In this document: positions 9,328 to 18,996 of the stretch, in pieces
How positions within the stretch are numbered: position 1 is the first letter of the stretch
Layout of the letters: each line of letters starts with the position of its first letter
From: Tunturibacter gelidoferens
Lineage (GTDB): Bacteria > Acidobacteriota > Terriglobia > Terriglobales > Acidobacteriaceae
Direction: 5' to 3'
NCBI RefSeq assembly: GCF_040358255.1
Contig: NZ_CP132938.1
Location: forward strand, 3,038,001 to 3,102,000
DNA: 64,000 bases
Notes under the pieces: model-generated
Told to the model about the DNA's origin: nothing
The model's input: the letters and a program-made list of their open reading frames with translations, nothing else
The model's database searches: none
Program-made: the position numbers and the translations under genes

Positions 9328-9396
9328 TTACTTTTTGGTTGCCTTTTTTGCTGCCTTCTTCGCTGGTGCTTTTTTTGCGGCTTTCTTGGTTGCCAT
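9328..9396 (-). CDS. 22-residue Lys/Ala-rich histone H1-like peptide
   Basis: ATG at 9396 with AGGGAGA about 9 nt upstream, TAA at 9328. The product consists only of Met, Ala, Thr, Lys and Pro, starts MATKKAAKKAPAK, and carries the AKKAxKKA pattern of the C-terminal tails of histone H1 and of bacterial HU-like proteins with basic tails. It is strongly cationic, so nucleic-acid or nucleoid binding is the natural inference. The gene ends 12 bp from a strong terminator, so it looks like a discrete unit rather than a fragment. A remnant of the tail of a longer HU- or H1-like gene is possible, since no globular domain is encoded upstream. Confidence 0.6.
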   Translation of the reverse strand: MATKKAAKKAPAKKAAKKATKK

Positions 9397-10019
9397 GTGC
9401 CTATTCTCCCTAGTGATTAGACATTGACTCTACAACTAGCTGCAATGCAGCTAACGAAGGTATAGATTTACGAAATTTCACTGTCAAGCAAAAAATGAAG
9501 GTAAGGCAAATTCTTTTTGCATGGGGACGTTCGAAACGACTGCCACGTCTGCTTTGGAAGTTTGTTCTGGAGTTGTGCGGAGCGAGGGCGGCCCGTGAAT
9601 GCTGAGAGATGAAACGCTGGTGAGAGTACGACCTTTGTGTGATCGGAGCGATGGAAAGAATTACAAAAGTTGTCATGCAAGCCGAGGCTCAGGAGATTGA
9701 GTCGAAGAGGAGAGCGCTTGTTGCATACGAAGAGAACGTCCAAATGTGTGTCCTCCTTTGCAAAAACGCGGCGATGAGGAAAGCTCACTGAGCGAAGGTA
9801 TGTGTCTACTTGCGATGGTTTGGAAGAACCGCAGCATTGCCGGAATGTTACTGATTCAAATTTTTGTTAATAGGCATACGAATTCGAGGATAGACAGATG
9901 GCGGGGATTAAGAGGGTTTGTCTTATGAACGGGGACCTGTCTTCGCTTCGGGACACGGATTGCCGATTGGTGCGAAGTCCAACCAGAGGAGTAGAGTTTT
10001 TCTCGAGGTATTTCGATCG
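9397..10019. other. Intergenic stretch, no supported gene
   Basis: About 620 bp between the KKAA peptide and the thiolase. Only short frames with no Shine-Dalgarno, no recognisable domain and unlikely composition occur here. It presumably holds the promoters of both neighbours; I see no convincing box or RNA structure. Confidence 0.5.
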
Positions 10020-11201
10020 ATGAAGGATGTTGTGATTGTTGCTGCGGTACGGACACCTGTGGGCAAGTTTCAAGGGGCGTTTGCGGAGATGACGGCCGTA
10101 GAGCTTGGTGCCATCGCAGTTCGCGAGGCGGTGAAGCGGGCTGGGATTGATGCGGCGAGCGTGGACGAGTGTTTAATGGGCTGCGTGCTCCCTGCGGGGC
10201 TGGGACAGAACCCGGCGCGACAGGCAGCGTTACGAGGCGGGCTGCCGGATACGGTTTCGGCGATGACGATCAATATGGTGTGCGGGTCGGGTTTGAAGGC
10301 TGTGGCACTGGCGGCGCAGGCAGTGATGGCTGGCGATGCCGAAGTTGTGGTGGCAGGGGGGATGGAGTCGATGTCCAACGCACCTTATCTGCTGCCGCAG
10401 GGGCGGAAGGGATTCCGTATGGGCGACTCAGTCGTGGTCGATTCGATGGTGAAGGATGGGTTGTGGTGCGCTTGTGAGGACTACCACATGGGCATCACAG
10501 GGGAGAACGTCGCGGAGAAGCATTTAATTACCCGAGAGGAGCAGGATGCCTATGCGCTGGCTTCGCACCGCAAGGCGAGTGCTGCTTGGAAGGAGGGGCG
10601 GTTCGATGCGGAGGTGGTGCCGGTGAACGTGCCGGGGAAGAAGAGTGCAGTAACCGTGGTGTCGCGGGATGAGAGTGTGCGGGAGGACGCTTCGGCGGAG
10701 GCGCTTGCTGCTTTGAAGCCGGCCTTCAGGAAGGATGGGACTGTGACGGCGGGAAATGCTCCAGGAGTGAATGATGCGGCTGCGGCGGTGGTGGTGATGT
10801 CGGCAGAGCGGGCAAAGGAGCTGGGCTTGAAGCCGATGGTGACGATCAAAGCGCAGGCTACGAGCGGAGTCGCTCCCAAGTGGGTGATGCTAGCTCCAGT
10901 AACCGGGGTGCAGAAGGTCCTGAAGAAAGCTGGGTGGGAGCGGGATGACGTCGATTTGTTCGAGTTGAATGAGGCGTTCAGCGTTCAAGCGTTGGGGGTG
11001 ATGAGGGAGTTAGGTCTGGATGCCAAGAGGGTGAATGTGAATGGCGGTGCGGTAGCGATTGGGCACCCTATTGGAGCGAGCGGTGCGCGGGTACTGGTTA
11101 CCTTGATCTACGAGATGATGCGAAGGGATGCGAAGAAGGGGATAGCTGCGCTTTGTTTGGGTGGAGGAAACTCGGTCGCGTTAGCGGTGGGACGAGGGTG
11201 A
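10020..11201 (+). CDS. Acetyl-CoA C-acetyltransferase (thiolase II)
   Basis: Reversible condensation or cleavage of acetoacetyl-CoA, used in ketone-body, PHB or short-chain fatty-acid metabolism. 393 residues, the normal thiolase length. Nucleophile Cys88 is in [11 protein letters not shown], His in [15 protein letters not shown] and the second Cys in [11 protein letters not shown]. The ATG at 10020 begins the family-typical [19 protein letters not shown] lies about 10 nt upstream. The frame is open 34 codons further, but that extension looks non-coding. No phaB or phaC is adjacent, so the physiological direction is open. Confidence 0.93.
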   Translation: MKDVVIVAAVRTPVGKFQGAFAEMTAVELGAIAVREAVKRAGIDAASVDECLMGCVLPAGLGQNPARQAALRGGLPDTVSAMTINMVCGSGLKAVALAAQAVMAGDAEVVVAGGMESMSNAPYLLPQGRKGFRMGDSVVVDSMVKDGLWCACEDYHMGITGENVAEKHLITREEQDAYALASHRKASAAWKEGRFDAEVVPVNVPGKKSAVTVVSRDESVREDASAEALAALKPAFRKDGTVTAGNAPGVNDAAAAVVVMSAERAKELGLKPMVTIKAQATSGVAPKWVMLAPVTGVQKVLKKAGWERDDVDLFELNEAFSVQALGVMRELGLDAKRVNVNGGAVAIGHPIGASGARVLVTLIYEMMRRDAKKGIAALCLGGGNSVALAVGRG

Positions 11202-11315
11202 TGTTTCACTACCAAAAATTTCCGTATGAGGACAACTGGAGTTCGTGAAACGGACATCTTAAGCCCCTATCTATAGATTTTCTGAAATGAGTGTCAAAAC
11301 CTGGGCCCCTTTTAG

Positions 11316-11338
11316 TTTGATTCCTAATTTGAATCAAA
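11316..11338. promoter_or_regulatory. Inverted repeat upstream of DUF937-OmpA gene
   Basis: TTTGATTC-N7-GAATCAAA is a perfect 8-bp inverted repeat ending 25 bp before the ATG at 11364. Its position, close to the ribosome site, suits an operator or a leader hairpin. Which of the two is not decidable here. Confidence 0.4.
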
Positions 11339-11363
11339 AATCATTGTCTAAAAAGGAGAACTT

Positions 11364-12551
11364 ATGGCGGGTTCTATCGTGGAAAGCCTCATGGGTCTGC
11401 TGGGTCCTCAGGTGATTGGCCCAGTGGCTTCGCAACTTGGAGAGTCTACTGATACCGTCCAACGCGGCTTGCAGACTGGGTCCGCTGCTATGCTCGCGGG
11501 TCTTGTCGCGAAGATCGGTCAACCTGGATTTCTGGGACAGGTATTTAGTCTCATTACAAACCCCGCGAACGGTCCGAGCGCTCTTTCAAACCTTACGTCG
11601 AATCTGGGATCGTTGGCCTCGGGCGCTACGTCCTCCCCGGTCGCAAATCTTGGCAGCCAGTTTCTATCAAGCATCTTCGGTTCAAATACGTCCTCAGTGA
11701 CCGATTCGATCGGTCGTTCCGTAGGTCTTTCGAGCGGTAAGGCTGGGTCGCTCCTGGCTATGGCTGCTCCACTGGTTCTTGGAGTTTTAGGGCAGCACGT
11801 TCGACAGAACAATTTGAGCGCTGCTGATCTTGGTTCAACGTTGAAGGCGGAGGCCCCAAGCTTCCAGCGGTTTCTGCCAGCCGGACTTGGTAGCTTGTTC
11901 GGTGGCGCTTCGAATCTAACCGCGGCGGTTCCGGCAAAGGTTGCTACCGGCAATCGTTGGTTGTGGCCTGTCGTTCTGCTGGTCGCATTGTTGCTATGCC
12001 TGTTTTGGTTTTTCAATCGAACCAAGGCGCCTGTTAGTGATGCAGTCCAAACTGCTTCAACTGCGGCTGCAAATGCAGGCACTTCGGCTCTTGGAGACTT
12101 TTTTAAAACGAAGCTACCCGATGGGGTCGAACTAAATATTCCCCGCTTCGGTATTGAGAGCAAACTGATCAGTTTTCTGGGGGACTCGTCCAAACCCGCA
12201 GATACAACAACATGGTTTAATTTCGATCGCCTGTTGTTCGACACTGGTAAAGCTGAACTCCAGCCATCTTCACAGGAACAGTTGGGCAATATTGCTGCGA
12301 TTCTAAAAGCCTATCCCAACGCTCACGTAAAGATTGGCGGCTATACCGATAACACGGGGGACGCAGCTGCAAATGTTGCTCTCTCAAGTGCGCGCGCTAA
12401 GAACGTGATGGATGCTTTGGTGGGGGCAGGGATCGATTCGTCGCGGCTCGAGTACAAGGGGTACGGAGATCAGTATCCGGTTGGCGACAATGCCACTGAG
12501 GAGGGACGCGCTCAAAATCGCCGCATTTCTCTGCTGGTGACTCAGAAGTAA
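11364..12551 (+). CDS. DUF937 - transmembrane - OmpA-like protein
   Basis: 395 residues in three parts. Residues 1-175 match DUF937 (YidB-like): SIVESLMGLLGPQVIGPVAS, then Gly/Ser-rich helices with GSLLAMAAPLVLGVLG. A single transmembrane helix follows at about 195-213 (WLWPVVLLVALLLCLFWFF). The C-terminal 110 residues form an OmpA peptidoglycan-binding domain, with NFDRLLFDTGKAELQPSSQE, the GGYTDNTGD core and AQNRRISLLV. This suggests an inner-membrane protein displaying the OmpA domain to peptidoglycan while DUF937 stays cytoplasmic. Start has AAAGGAG 6-7 nt upstream. The DUF937 role is unknown. Confidence 0.9.
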   Translation: MAGSIVESLMGLLGPQVIGPVASQLGESTDTVQRGLQTGSAAMLAGLVAKIGQPGFLGQVFSLITNPANGPSALSNLTSNLGSLASGATSSPVANLGSQFLSSIFGSNTSSVTDSIGRSVGLSSGKAGSLLAMAAPLVLGVLGQHVRQNNLSAADLGSTLKAEAPSFQRFLPAGLGSLFGGASNLTAAVPAKVATGNRWLWPVVLLVALLLCLFWFFNRTKAPVSDAVQTASTAAANAGTSALGDFFKTKLPDGVELNIPRFGIESKLISFLGDSSKPADTTTWFNFDRLLFDTGKAELQPSSQEQLGNIAAILKAYPNAHVKIGGYTDNTGDAAANVALSSARAKNVMDALVGAGIDSSRLEYKGYGDQYPVGDNATEEGRAQNRRISLLVTQK

Positions 12552-12678
12552 TACCGCGATTGAAGCGGTCGAATAAATGTCTCAGGGGCCGATGCATAGA
12601 TTTGTATCGGCTTTCTTGTGTGGGAGTACGAAGACAGTTATTGTCCGAGGGCACGAAAACCGCATCTTACCTATCACG

Positions 12679-13452
12679 ATGAAACACACCGACAGATTTA
12701 CTGGGCGAGTTGAATCCTATGAGCGGTATCGCCTACGGTATCCGCCAAAGGTGATTGAGATCCTGGCGGATCATTGCGGACTGCAGCGGGAACATATGGT
12801 TGCAGATATCGGGGCTGGAACAGGCATGCTGGCTGAGCTTTTTCTGGAAAACGGGAATGCCGTTGTAGCGATAGAGCCGAATGATGACATGCGTGCGGCT
12901 TGCGAGCAAATGGCAACGGCCTGGCCCGGGCTGACGGTGAGGAGGGCCACGGCTGAAAACACCGCTCTAGCAGACGCCTCGGTGGATTTTGTGTCTGTGG
13001 GTCGGGCTTGGCATTGGTTTGACCGAGAGAGGGCCGTGAGGGAGTTCCGACGAATCCTCAGACCGGCTGGTTGGGTCGTTCTGGCGAGCAACCGTCGAAG
13101 CCAGGATGGGTCGGCTGAGGCGGAGGCGTATGAAAAAATCTTGATGAAGTTCGGAAGGGACTATCGCGAAACGCACCAGCCGACTCGAAGGATGGTAGAG
13201 GTTGCACCTCTGTTTGCTGAGGGAGCGGTGGTTCGTCAGGAGGTGTCTGGGGAACAGGTGCAGACTCTCGACGAGTTCTTGGGGCAGACACAGTCATTTT
13301 CCGCAACTCCGAAGCCCGGAGATGGGGGGTATATGGGGATGCAAGTTGCGCTGGAGGATTTCTTCGCGCGGTTCGAGCATGACGGGTTGCTGCACACAGG
13401 GACCATCTGTTCGGTCATGGCTTGTCAGGGGAATGGGAGGTCTGGCAGCTAA
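12679..13452 (+). CDS. Class I SAM-dependent methyltransferase
   Basis: A 257-residue methyltransferase of the UbiE/type-11 kind, substrate unknown. Motif I is VADIGAGTGMLAELFLENG, the acidic motif II is VVAIEPNDDM, and the post-motif is FVSVGRAWHWFDRERAVREF, typical of the SAM-binding fold. I start at ATG 12679, because the family begins with a KHTDRFTGRVESYERYRL-like segment; the 34 codons upstream look non-coding. The tail from about residue 245 (CQGNGRSGS) is unlike the family. A different frame across 13420-13450 reads GLSGEWEVWQL, so a late frameshift is possible. Confidence 0.88.
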   Translation: MKHTDRFTGRVESYERYRLRYPPKVIEILADHCGLQREHMVADIGAGTGMLAELFLENGNAVVAIEPNDDMRAACEQMATAWPGLTVRRATAENTALADASVDFVSVGRAWHWFDRERAVREFRRILRPAGWVVLASNRRSQDGSAEAEAYEKILMKFGRDYRETHQPTRRMVEVAPLFAEGAVVRQEVSGEQVQTLDEFLGQTQSFSATPKPGDGGYMGMQVALEDFFARFEHDGLLHTGTICSVMACQGNGRSGS

Positions 13453-13551
13453 TCATGAGAGGCTATGAAGTTCTGTTCTGTGCAACGCGTCTTATTGTTT
13501 CATGCCACCACCTTTCGCCGACGCAGCGTGGTCAAAGAAGCCGCGACGTCA

Positions 13552-15009
13552 CTAACACTCGATGATGTTGAGGGCGAGTCCGGCAAGTGAGGTTTCTTTG
13601 TATCGAGATTGCATGTCGAGGCCGGTCTGGTACATGGTGGCGATGATCTGATCCAGGGAGAGTTTGTGGTCGCCGGTTTCGTGCATGGCCATGCGGCAGG
13701 CGTTGATGGCTTTGACGGCGCCCATACCGTTGCGTTCGATGCAGGGGATCTGGACAAGGCCGCCTATGGGATCGCAGGTCATGCCGAGGTTGTGCTCCAT
13801 CGCGATTTCGGCTGCATGTTCGATTTGGGCATTCGTGCCATTGAGTGCGGCGACCAGCCCACCCGCGGCCATGCTGCAGGCTACGCCTACCTCTCCCTGA
13901 CAACCTACTTCGGCGCCCGAGATGCTGGCGTTTTCTTTGTACAAAATACCGATCGCTGCAGCGGTAAGAAAGTAACGGAGGATGCCCTCTTCCTTCTCTG
14001 CTTCGGTTCCATCGATGAAGCGAAGGTAGTAGTTACCGATGGCAGGAATCACTCCGGCGGCTCCGTTTGTGGGAGCGGTCACCACTCTGCCTCCGCCGGC
14101 GTTCTCTTCGTTGACGGCCATGGCGTAAACGGTAACCCAGTCGATGGGCGCTAGAGGGTCTTTGGAGCCAATCGTGTTAAGGCGCTCTGCGAGGCGATGG
14201 GCGCGGCGGCGAACGTTGAGTCCCCCTGGGAGGATGCCTTCGGTGGCGATACCGCGTTCGGTGCACTGCTGCATGGTTTGCCAGAGGGCGAGGATGCTGG
14301 CGCGAATCTTTTGTTCGGCTGAAAGATTGATCTGCGATGAAGCGGATATTGTCTGCGGGCGAGTAATAGAGATTGCCGGGTCGTTTAGCAGCGCGACTTC
14401 GTTGGCGAGCATGAGGTGCGCAATGGTGAGATTGTGTTGTTTCGCCAAGGCGAGGAGATCGGCGGCACTGCGGAAAGGATAAGGAACGGTGCGCGTATCG
14501 GTTGCGGATACTGCGGTGCGTTCGGCCTCGGAGACGATGAAGCCGCCGCCGATGGAGTAGAAGACTTCTTCGGCGAGCTTTCGGCCGGCGTTGTCGAAGG
14601 CGGTGAAGCGCATGCCGTTGGGGTGCGAGTGCACGGCGGGATCGGGGTACATCTGGTTGCGGCGGAAGTTGAGGTCTTCGGCTTCGGAGAAGGGGATGGT
14701 TTTGCTTCCGCCGAGAGCGAGGGTGTTGGTGTTGCGAATGGCGGCGATCTTTGTTTCGACGGTGTAGGGGTCGACGGTGTCGGGCGTTTCGCCGAGGAGG
14801 CCGAGGAGGATGGCGCGGTCGGTTCCGTGGCCGATACCGGTGAGGGCGAGCGATCCGTAGAGGTCGACTTTGACTCTTGCGGTTTGTTCGAGGAGGTTCT
14901 TTTCCTTGAGTTCGCGGGTGAAGCGGAGGGCGGCCCGCATGGGGCCGACGGTGTGGGAGCTTGAGGGGCCGATGCCGATTTTGAAGAGTTCGAAGAGGCT
15001 GGTGTTCAC
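13552..15009 (-). CDS. sdaA: L-serine ammonia-lyase (single-chain, iron-sulfur)
   Basis: Deaminates L-serine to pyruvate using an oxygen-sensitive [4Fe-4S] cluster. 485 residues, with the beta domain first ([20 protein letters not shown]) and the alpha domain after it, as in single-chain bacterial SdaA. Cluster-region cysteines are in [18 protein letters not shown] and the later [14 protein letters not shown]. The apparent start is GTG at 15009. The promoter side carries a 14-bp GGTACC-centred palindrome and tandem repeats. Transcribed alone. Confidence 0.94.
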   Translation of the reverse strand: MNTSLFELFKIGIGPSSSHTVGPMRAALRFTRELKEKNLLEQTARVKVDLYGSLALTGIGHGTDRAILLGLLGETPDTVDPYTVETKIAAIRNTNTLALGGSKTIPFSEAEDLNFRRNQMYPDPAVHSHPNGMRFTAFDNAGRKLAEEVFYSIGGGFIVSEAERTAVSATDTRTVPYPFRSAADLLALAKQHNLTIAHLMLANEVALLNDPAISITRPQTISASSQINLSAEQKIRASILALWQTMQQCTERGIATEGILPGGLNVRRRAHRLAERLNTIGSKDPLAPIDWVTVYAMAVNEENAGGGRVVTAPTNGAAGVIPAIGNYYLRFIDGTEAEKEEGILRYFLTAAAIGILYKENASISGAEVGCQGEVGVACSMAAGGLVAALNGTNAQIEHAAEIAMEHNLGMTCDPIGGLVQIPCIERNGMGAVKAINACRMAMHETGDHKLSLDQIIATMYQTGLDMQSRYKETSLAGLALNIIEC

Positions 15010-15173
15010 GGAAGCTATTTTAGGTGGCCGCGGGTGTCTTTGGTTGAGGCGCAGACTTGGTAGATTTCAGCTGCGGCTACCGGGAGCTCGAGGGCGAGGC
15101 GGCGGAAGAGAGCTATGCGTGATTTTGTTGGCATCTTCGTCCCCTTCTGCTCTTCTGGCTCCTTCTGTCCTGA

Positions 15174-15190
15174 GGGGGGTACCCCCCCCC
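15174..15190. repeat. GGTACC-centred G/C palindrome, copy 1
   Basis: GGGGGGTACCCCCC is a perfect 14-bp palindrome extended by three more C, 165 bp upstream of sdaA. The same core occurs at 22274-22287 upstream of ribD. Confidence 0.7.
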
Positions 15191-15243
15191 ATATTACCCG
15201 CGTGTAAGTATCTTCGTTTCAATGGTTTACGGGTAGTCATGGT

Positions 15244-15301
15244 CTGTAAAATATTGCAAGCAAAGAAGTTACCTGCAGAATATTACAAACAAACGAGTTA
15301 G
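15244..15301. repeat. Two tandem 29-bp repeats
   Basis: Units 15244-15272 and 15273-15301 align without gaps at 22 of 29 positions. The shared core is AATATT, then ACAA or GCAA, then AGTTA. A poorer, out-of-register relative may lie at 15202-15230. The AT-rich core contrasts with the GC-rich surroundings. Function unknown. Confidence 0.65.
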
Positions 15302-15348
15302 CGCGCAATCCTATCTGGAACCTGGGCTTTCTCTCCACTATTTAAAAG

Positions 15349-15440
15349 TATAGTCAGTCAGACCTAACTAAAGTGCCAAGTGGATCTCCTTATAATTCAG
15401 AGGTTTAGATGGGTTTTGGGCTTGACATGCGATTTTTGGG
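15349..15440. repeat. Dispersed ~90-bp element, copy A
   Basis: Order of conserved blocks: TATAG, 8 nt, ACcTAACT, then GCCAAGTGGATCTCCTT, exactly 26 variable nt, then GGGCTTGACA and a T-run/GGGC. Copies B (22457-22550) and C (39920-40010) keep the same order and the same 26-nt spacing. It lies 340 bp upstream of sdaA. DNA from here to 15830 shows no recognisable gene. Confidence 0.7.
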
Positions 15441-15835
15441 CTGGATTTGAAGAGATATTTGTGGGATTCTCTTCCACCTGCTGGTTTTTTGCGTCCCTGT
15501 CCGCATCCTCCGCGAGCTTGTTGCCTGCCGGATGGCCACGTGAGTTCTTGCCTTCGCGACACCATACGAGAGCTCCGCGATGTCCGCTCGACGACGCACA
15601 GGACTTTGCCGACCTCCTCTTCGTCACGCGACAGATGGTGATTGCGATTGAACGCGAGAAAGACGCGACCGGCAAAGATACTGGAAGTGACGGAGAGCTA
15701 TGGAACAGGAACGATGCTCGACCTGTATCCATCGCACCATGCTGCGAACACCTGACGCCGCGAGATTCTGCTACGACTCGCTAGTGTAGCGTCTCAGAAG
15801 TTCGCAGCATATTTTCCGATTTAATCGCCAGTGGA

Positions 15836-16036
15836 TCAGTTTGAATTTCTCGCGATCCCGCTACGAAGTGCCCAACCAAAGCATAGTAATGACAGGATCA
15901 CTTCAATAGTGAACACCGTTAGCGTCACTCGAGAAGAGTAGTAAAGGTGCGCCAGCAGCACCCCAGCAGAGACGGCTGCGAGTAGAGCAAAAAAGCTGCC
16001 CAATGCAATGCCTGTGATGAATTTCCCTGTCTTCAT
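15836..16036 (-). CDS. Small two-helix membrane protein
   Basis: 66 residues from an ATG at 16036 (MKTGKFITGIALGSFFALL). Two hydrophobic helices (about residues 6-28 and 35-56) are joined by a short polar turn (YYSSRVT), with a basic C-terminus. A TTG 27 bp upstream is the alternative start and has a slightly better AGAG upstream. It lies alone in repeat-rich DNA. No family recognised; gene status rests on length, hydrophobic pattern and charge bias. Confidence 0.5.
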   Translation of the reverse strand: MKTGKFITGIALGSFFALLAAVSAGVLLAHLYYSSRVTLTVFTIEVILSLLCFGWALRSGIARNSN

Positions 16037-16063
16037 TTTTGTAGGCTTATGGTAGCAAACCAA

Positions 16064-16530
16064 TCATCTCTGCAATCGACCAAACGTGGTCGGTGATACC
16101 CTGCTTCCAACGCGTGAGAGGATGGCGGGCATGGGTTGATTTCAAGGGCAATAGACAAACTACCCACTTGGGTAAGTACTTTTTGTAGCCATAACGATCC
16201 CCGTGAGCCTATATTGCATCGCTCACTATGGCTTTTGGTCTTTCCTGCTGCACGTGATATTTAGCCCGTCTCTATAAATTTCAAGCTGACCCACTACCAT
16301 CTAATCTGTTTGCCAACCGGAACAAACTGCAAGTCCTTCGACTGCGTTGGCGCAAAAAAAGCGCCAAACTTCGCTCAGGATGACACCCATTGATGCAACG
16401 AACTTTAGAGGAGAGACACTAGTTCCCCGCTGTTTCGTTGAAGGCGATTCGCTTCCTGAGCCTGTGAGGTGATGAGGCGGGTGCTATACTCGGCAAAATC
16501 TTCCGCCCCTAAGGGTTCATCGGCTTATTC
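16064..16530. other. Intergenic region with palindrome and REP-like hairpin
   Basis: No gene seen. TACCCACTTGGGTA (16161-16174) is a perfect inverted repeat with a 2-nt centre. At 16335-16388 lies a REP-like unit: CTTCGACTGCG, a TTGGCGC/GCGCCAA hairpin with an A7 loop, then CTTCGCTCAGGATGACA. The comM promoter presumably lies in the last 100 bp. Confidence 0.6.
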
Positions 16531-18123
16531 ATGCTTTTCAAGGCTCGCAGTGCTGCAGTGTATGGGATTGACGCCCACATCATCGATGTAGAAGTCGATT
16601 TTTCCAACATCAAGTTAGACCAGGAACAGTTTCACACGGTGGGATTGCCGGACGCAGCTGTGCGGGAGAGTCGTGACCGTGTGCGTTCTGCGATCAAGAA
16701 CTCTGGTTTCGAAATCCCGCCCACGCGGATCACGATCAACCTGGCTCCCGCAGACTTAAAGAAAGAAGGTTCGGGATTCGACCTACCTATTGCGATCGGG
16801 ATATTGGGAGCCTATGGCTCACTGCACATCAAGGATCTGAGCGATTATCTGCTGGTGGGGGAGTTGGGGTTGGATGGCAGCCTGCGGGCGGTGCAGGGGA
16901 TGCTGCCGATTGCGGTGGCGGCGCGCGCAAAAGGGATTCCGAACCTCATTATTCCGGCGAGCAATGCGCGGGAGGCGGCGGTAGTTGAGGGTGTCAACGT
17001 TTATCCGGTGAAGTCGCTGCTGGAGGTGCGAGAGCTGTTGAACTCGGCGGTGCTGGGTGGCATCAAGGCTACTCCGCTAAAAGTGGAGACGACTGATCTG
17101 CTTAACGAAATGCAGCACTTTCCATTCGACTTCAAAGACGTGCGCGGCCAGCAAGTAGCGAAGCGCGCTCTCGAGGTAGCGGCCGCTGGCGGACACAATA
17201 TTTTGATGATTGGACCGCCAGGATCGGGCAAGACGATGCTCGCCAAGCGACTGCCGTCCATCCTCGCTCCGCTTAGATTCGAAGAGGCGCTTGAAACGAC
17301 GAAGATTCACTCGGTTGCAGGTGTTTTGGATTCTGAGCAAGGACTGGTGGCCCATCGGCCGTTCCGGTCGCCACACCACACGATTTCAGACGCCGGTTTG
17401 ATTGGCGGCGGGATGATGCCGCGGCCGGGCGAGGTGTCGCTGGCCCACAACGGGCTGCTCTTTCTGGATGAGCTGCCGGAGTTTCCGCGAAACGTGTTGG
17501 AGGTGCTGCGACAGCCATTGGAGGACGGTCATGTAACGATCGCCCGTGCGGCGATGAGTTTGAGCTTTCCTGCGCGGTTCATGCTTGCAGCCGCAATGAA
17601 TCCTTGCCCCTGTGGATATTTCAACGACAAGTCGCGGGAGTGCATGTGTACGCCGCCGATGATCCAGCGATATGTTTCGAAGGTCTCCGGGCCCTTACTT
17701 GACCGGATTGATATTCATATAGAGGTTCCCGCAGTGCAATATAAGGAGTTGCGGGGTGGGGCAGCGGCAGAGGGGTCAGAGCAGATTCGTGAGCGCGTTC
17801 TGGCGGCGAGGGAGCGGCAGCATAGGCGGTTCGCGCAGGCGGGGGATCGGACCAAGGGCTCAGCGAAAGCAGCTTCACGGCAGATATTTTCTAACTCACA
17901 GATGAATACACAGCAGATACGTGCCTATTGCGAGCTATCGTCTGATGCTGAACGACTGCTCGAACGCGCCATGCAGCAGCAGGGGTTGAGTGCTCGGGCA
18001 CATGACCGTATCTTAAAGGTAGCAAGAACGATAGCAGATTTGGGAGGGGAGCAGGATATCGCAGTTAAACATATCGCAGAAGCAATTCAATACCGCACTT
18101 TAGACCGAAGTTACTGGTCCTGA
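16531..18123 (+). CDS. comM: ComM/YifB-type AAA+ ATPase (Mg-chelatase-like)
   Basis: A 530-residue hexameric AAA+ helicase-like protein; in naturally competent bacteria ComM promotes branch migration during transformation. Domains in order: a Lon-protease-like N-terminus with [19 protein letters not shown] and [20 protein letters not shown] (residues 36-90); an AAA+ core with Walker [18 protein letters not shown] near 227 and Walker [11 protein letters not shown]; and a C-terminal Mg-chelatase helical domain ending in [12 protein letters not shown]. Length is standard. dprA, another competence gene, is also in this window, but the two are 32 kb apart. Confidence 0.94.
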   Translation: MLFKARSAAVYGIDAHIIDVEVDFSNIKLDQEQFHTVGLPDAAVRESRDRVRSAIKNSGFEIPPTRITINLAPADLKKEGSGFDLPIAIGILGAYGSLHIKDLSDYLLVGELGLDGSLRAVQGMLPIAVAARAKGIPNLIIPASNAREAAVVEGVNVYPVKSLLEVRELLNSAVLGGIKATPLKVETTDLLNEMQHFPFDFKDVRGQQVAKRALEVAAAGGHNILMIGPPGSGKTMLAKRLPSILAPLRFEEALETTKIHSVAGVLDSEQGLVAHRPFRSPHHTISDAGLIGGGMMPRPGEVSLAHNGLLFLDELPEFPRNVLEVLRQPLEDGHVTIARAAMSLSFPARFMLAAAMNPCPCGYFNDKSRECMCTPPMIQRYVSKVSGPLLDRIDIHIEVPAVQYKELRGGAAAEGSEQIRERVLAARERQHRRFAQAGDRTKGSAKAASRQIFSNSQMNTQQIRAYCELSSDAERLLERAMQQQGLSARAHDRILKVARTIADLGGEQDIAVKHIAEAIQYRTLDRSYWS

Positions 18124-18597
18124 AGAACGGATGTCTCCCATTTCTGGAATATCTTTATTCGCTGGTTCCCGAAAAAAGTATTGACCTTGAGCGTCGAACA
18201 GTTTACTTTCCTTGAAGTCGTAGTTTGCTCTGGGTCGCAGGATCTCTTAAACACGAACCGGTTTCTACGATAACTTCTGGGTTTGCCAGGTTTCTGGCGA
18301 GCTTCCTGTTTCACACTTGGGCGCGGCGAGCGCTGAATCCTACGGAAGAAACAGATTCAGCTAAGAACGCTAACTTAGCTAACAGGGCAGGTTGTTGTCT
18401 TGCAGACGCAATATGTCAGATATCAAGATAGTCGAGATTTCTGACGAATTGCGGAGTCCCCGGATGGATTCTCTGCGTCTAATGTGTGAGGCTTAAACAC
18501 GGTAGCGATCTCTAGATCGGTTGCCACATTTTGAATGATTTCGGGCGAGTTAGCGCTAACAAGACGCTTCAGCTTCGGAAATTGAAAGGGAGAAACT
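18124..18597. other. comM-rpoZ intergenic region with 12-bp palindrome
   Basis: GTTAGCGCTAAC at 18549-18560 is a perfect palindrome, 38 bp before the rpoZ ATG. A partial relative (ACGCTAACTTAGC) lies near 18368. A 27-codon frame at 18413-18496 has no support. The palindrome could be an operator for rpoZ. Confidence 0.45.
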
Positions 18598-18819
18598 ATG
18601 CGCTCGGATCTGATTTTTGGAGCTCTCACGCACGTGAACAACCGCTATGAGCTTTGTCAACTGGCGTCGAAAGCGACGCGTAAACTGCATAAGCCAAACA
18701 CGCGGTTGCAGGACACCACCAACGAAGTTCTGGATCGCTTCAAGGACACCATTCCAATGGATGAGTCTGGCGAAGCTGTCGTAGAAAAGGTACAATTACA
18801 AGAGCGCCGCGCGGCATAA
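18598..18819 (+). CDS. rpoZ: RNA polymerase omega subunit
   Basis: 73 residues. Omega chaperones the beta-prime subunit into RNA polymerase. The sequence carries the family core NNRYELCQLASKATRKL near the N-terminus, corresponding to the region that clamps beta-prime. GGGAGAAACT precedes the ATG. It lies 175 bp upstream of rho in the same direction, so two transcription-machinery genes are paired. A GC-rich hairpin overlaps the stop codon. Confidence 0.9.
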   Translation: MRSDLIFGALTHVNNRYELCQLASKATRKLHKPNTRLQDTTNEVLDRFKDTIPMDESGEAVVEKVQLQERRAA

Positions 18820-18832
18820 CGCGCGGCTGTTT
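18806..18832 (+). terminator. Hairpin over the rpoZ stop codon
   Basis: GCCGCGCG and CGCGCGGC pair over a 6-nt loop that contains part of the TAA. Only TGTTTC follows, so it is a weak intrinsic terminator or an attenuation or mRNA-stability hairpin before rho. Confidence 0.4.
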
Positions 18833-18996
18833 CACCTCTCCAACTTTTGGATCAATCTAACCTCTAATCCGCTCTACAATCCATCCGCTTTTCGAATTTT
18901 TCACCACACATCCGGCCTTCCGCACGACCCTCTGTCAAGCAGATCCCGCCTCAGTTCCAAACAATCCCTCCTAAAATTCAAATTTCCAGGTAAAAC

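Noticed and set aside
15380-15784. 134-codon plus-strand frame
   Set aside because: Begins inside dispersed element copy A, mixed composition, no ribosome site or domain.
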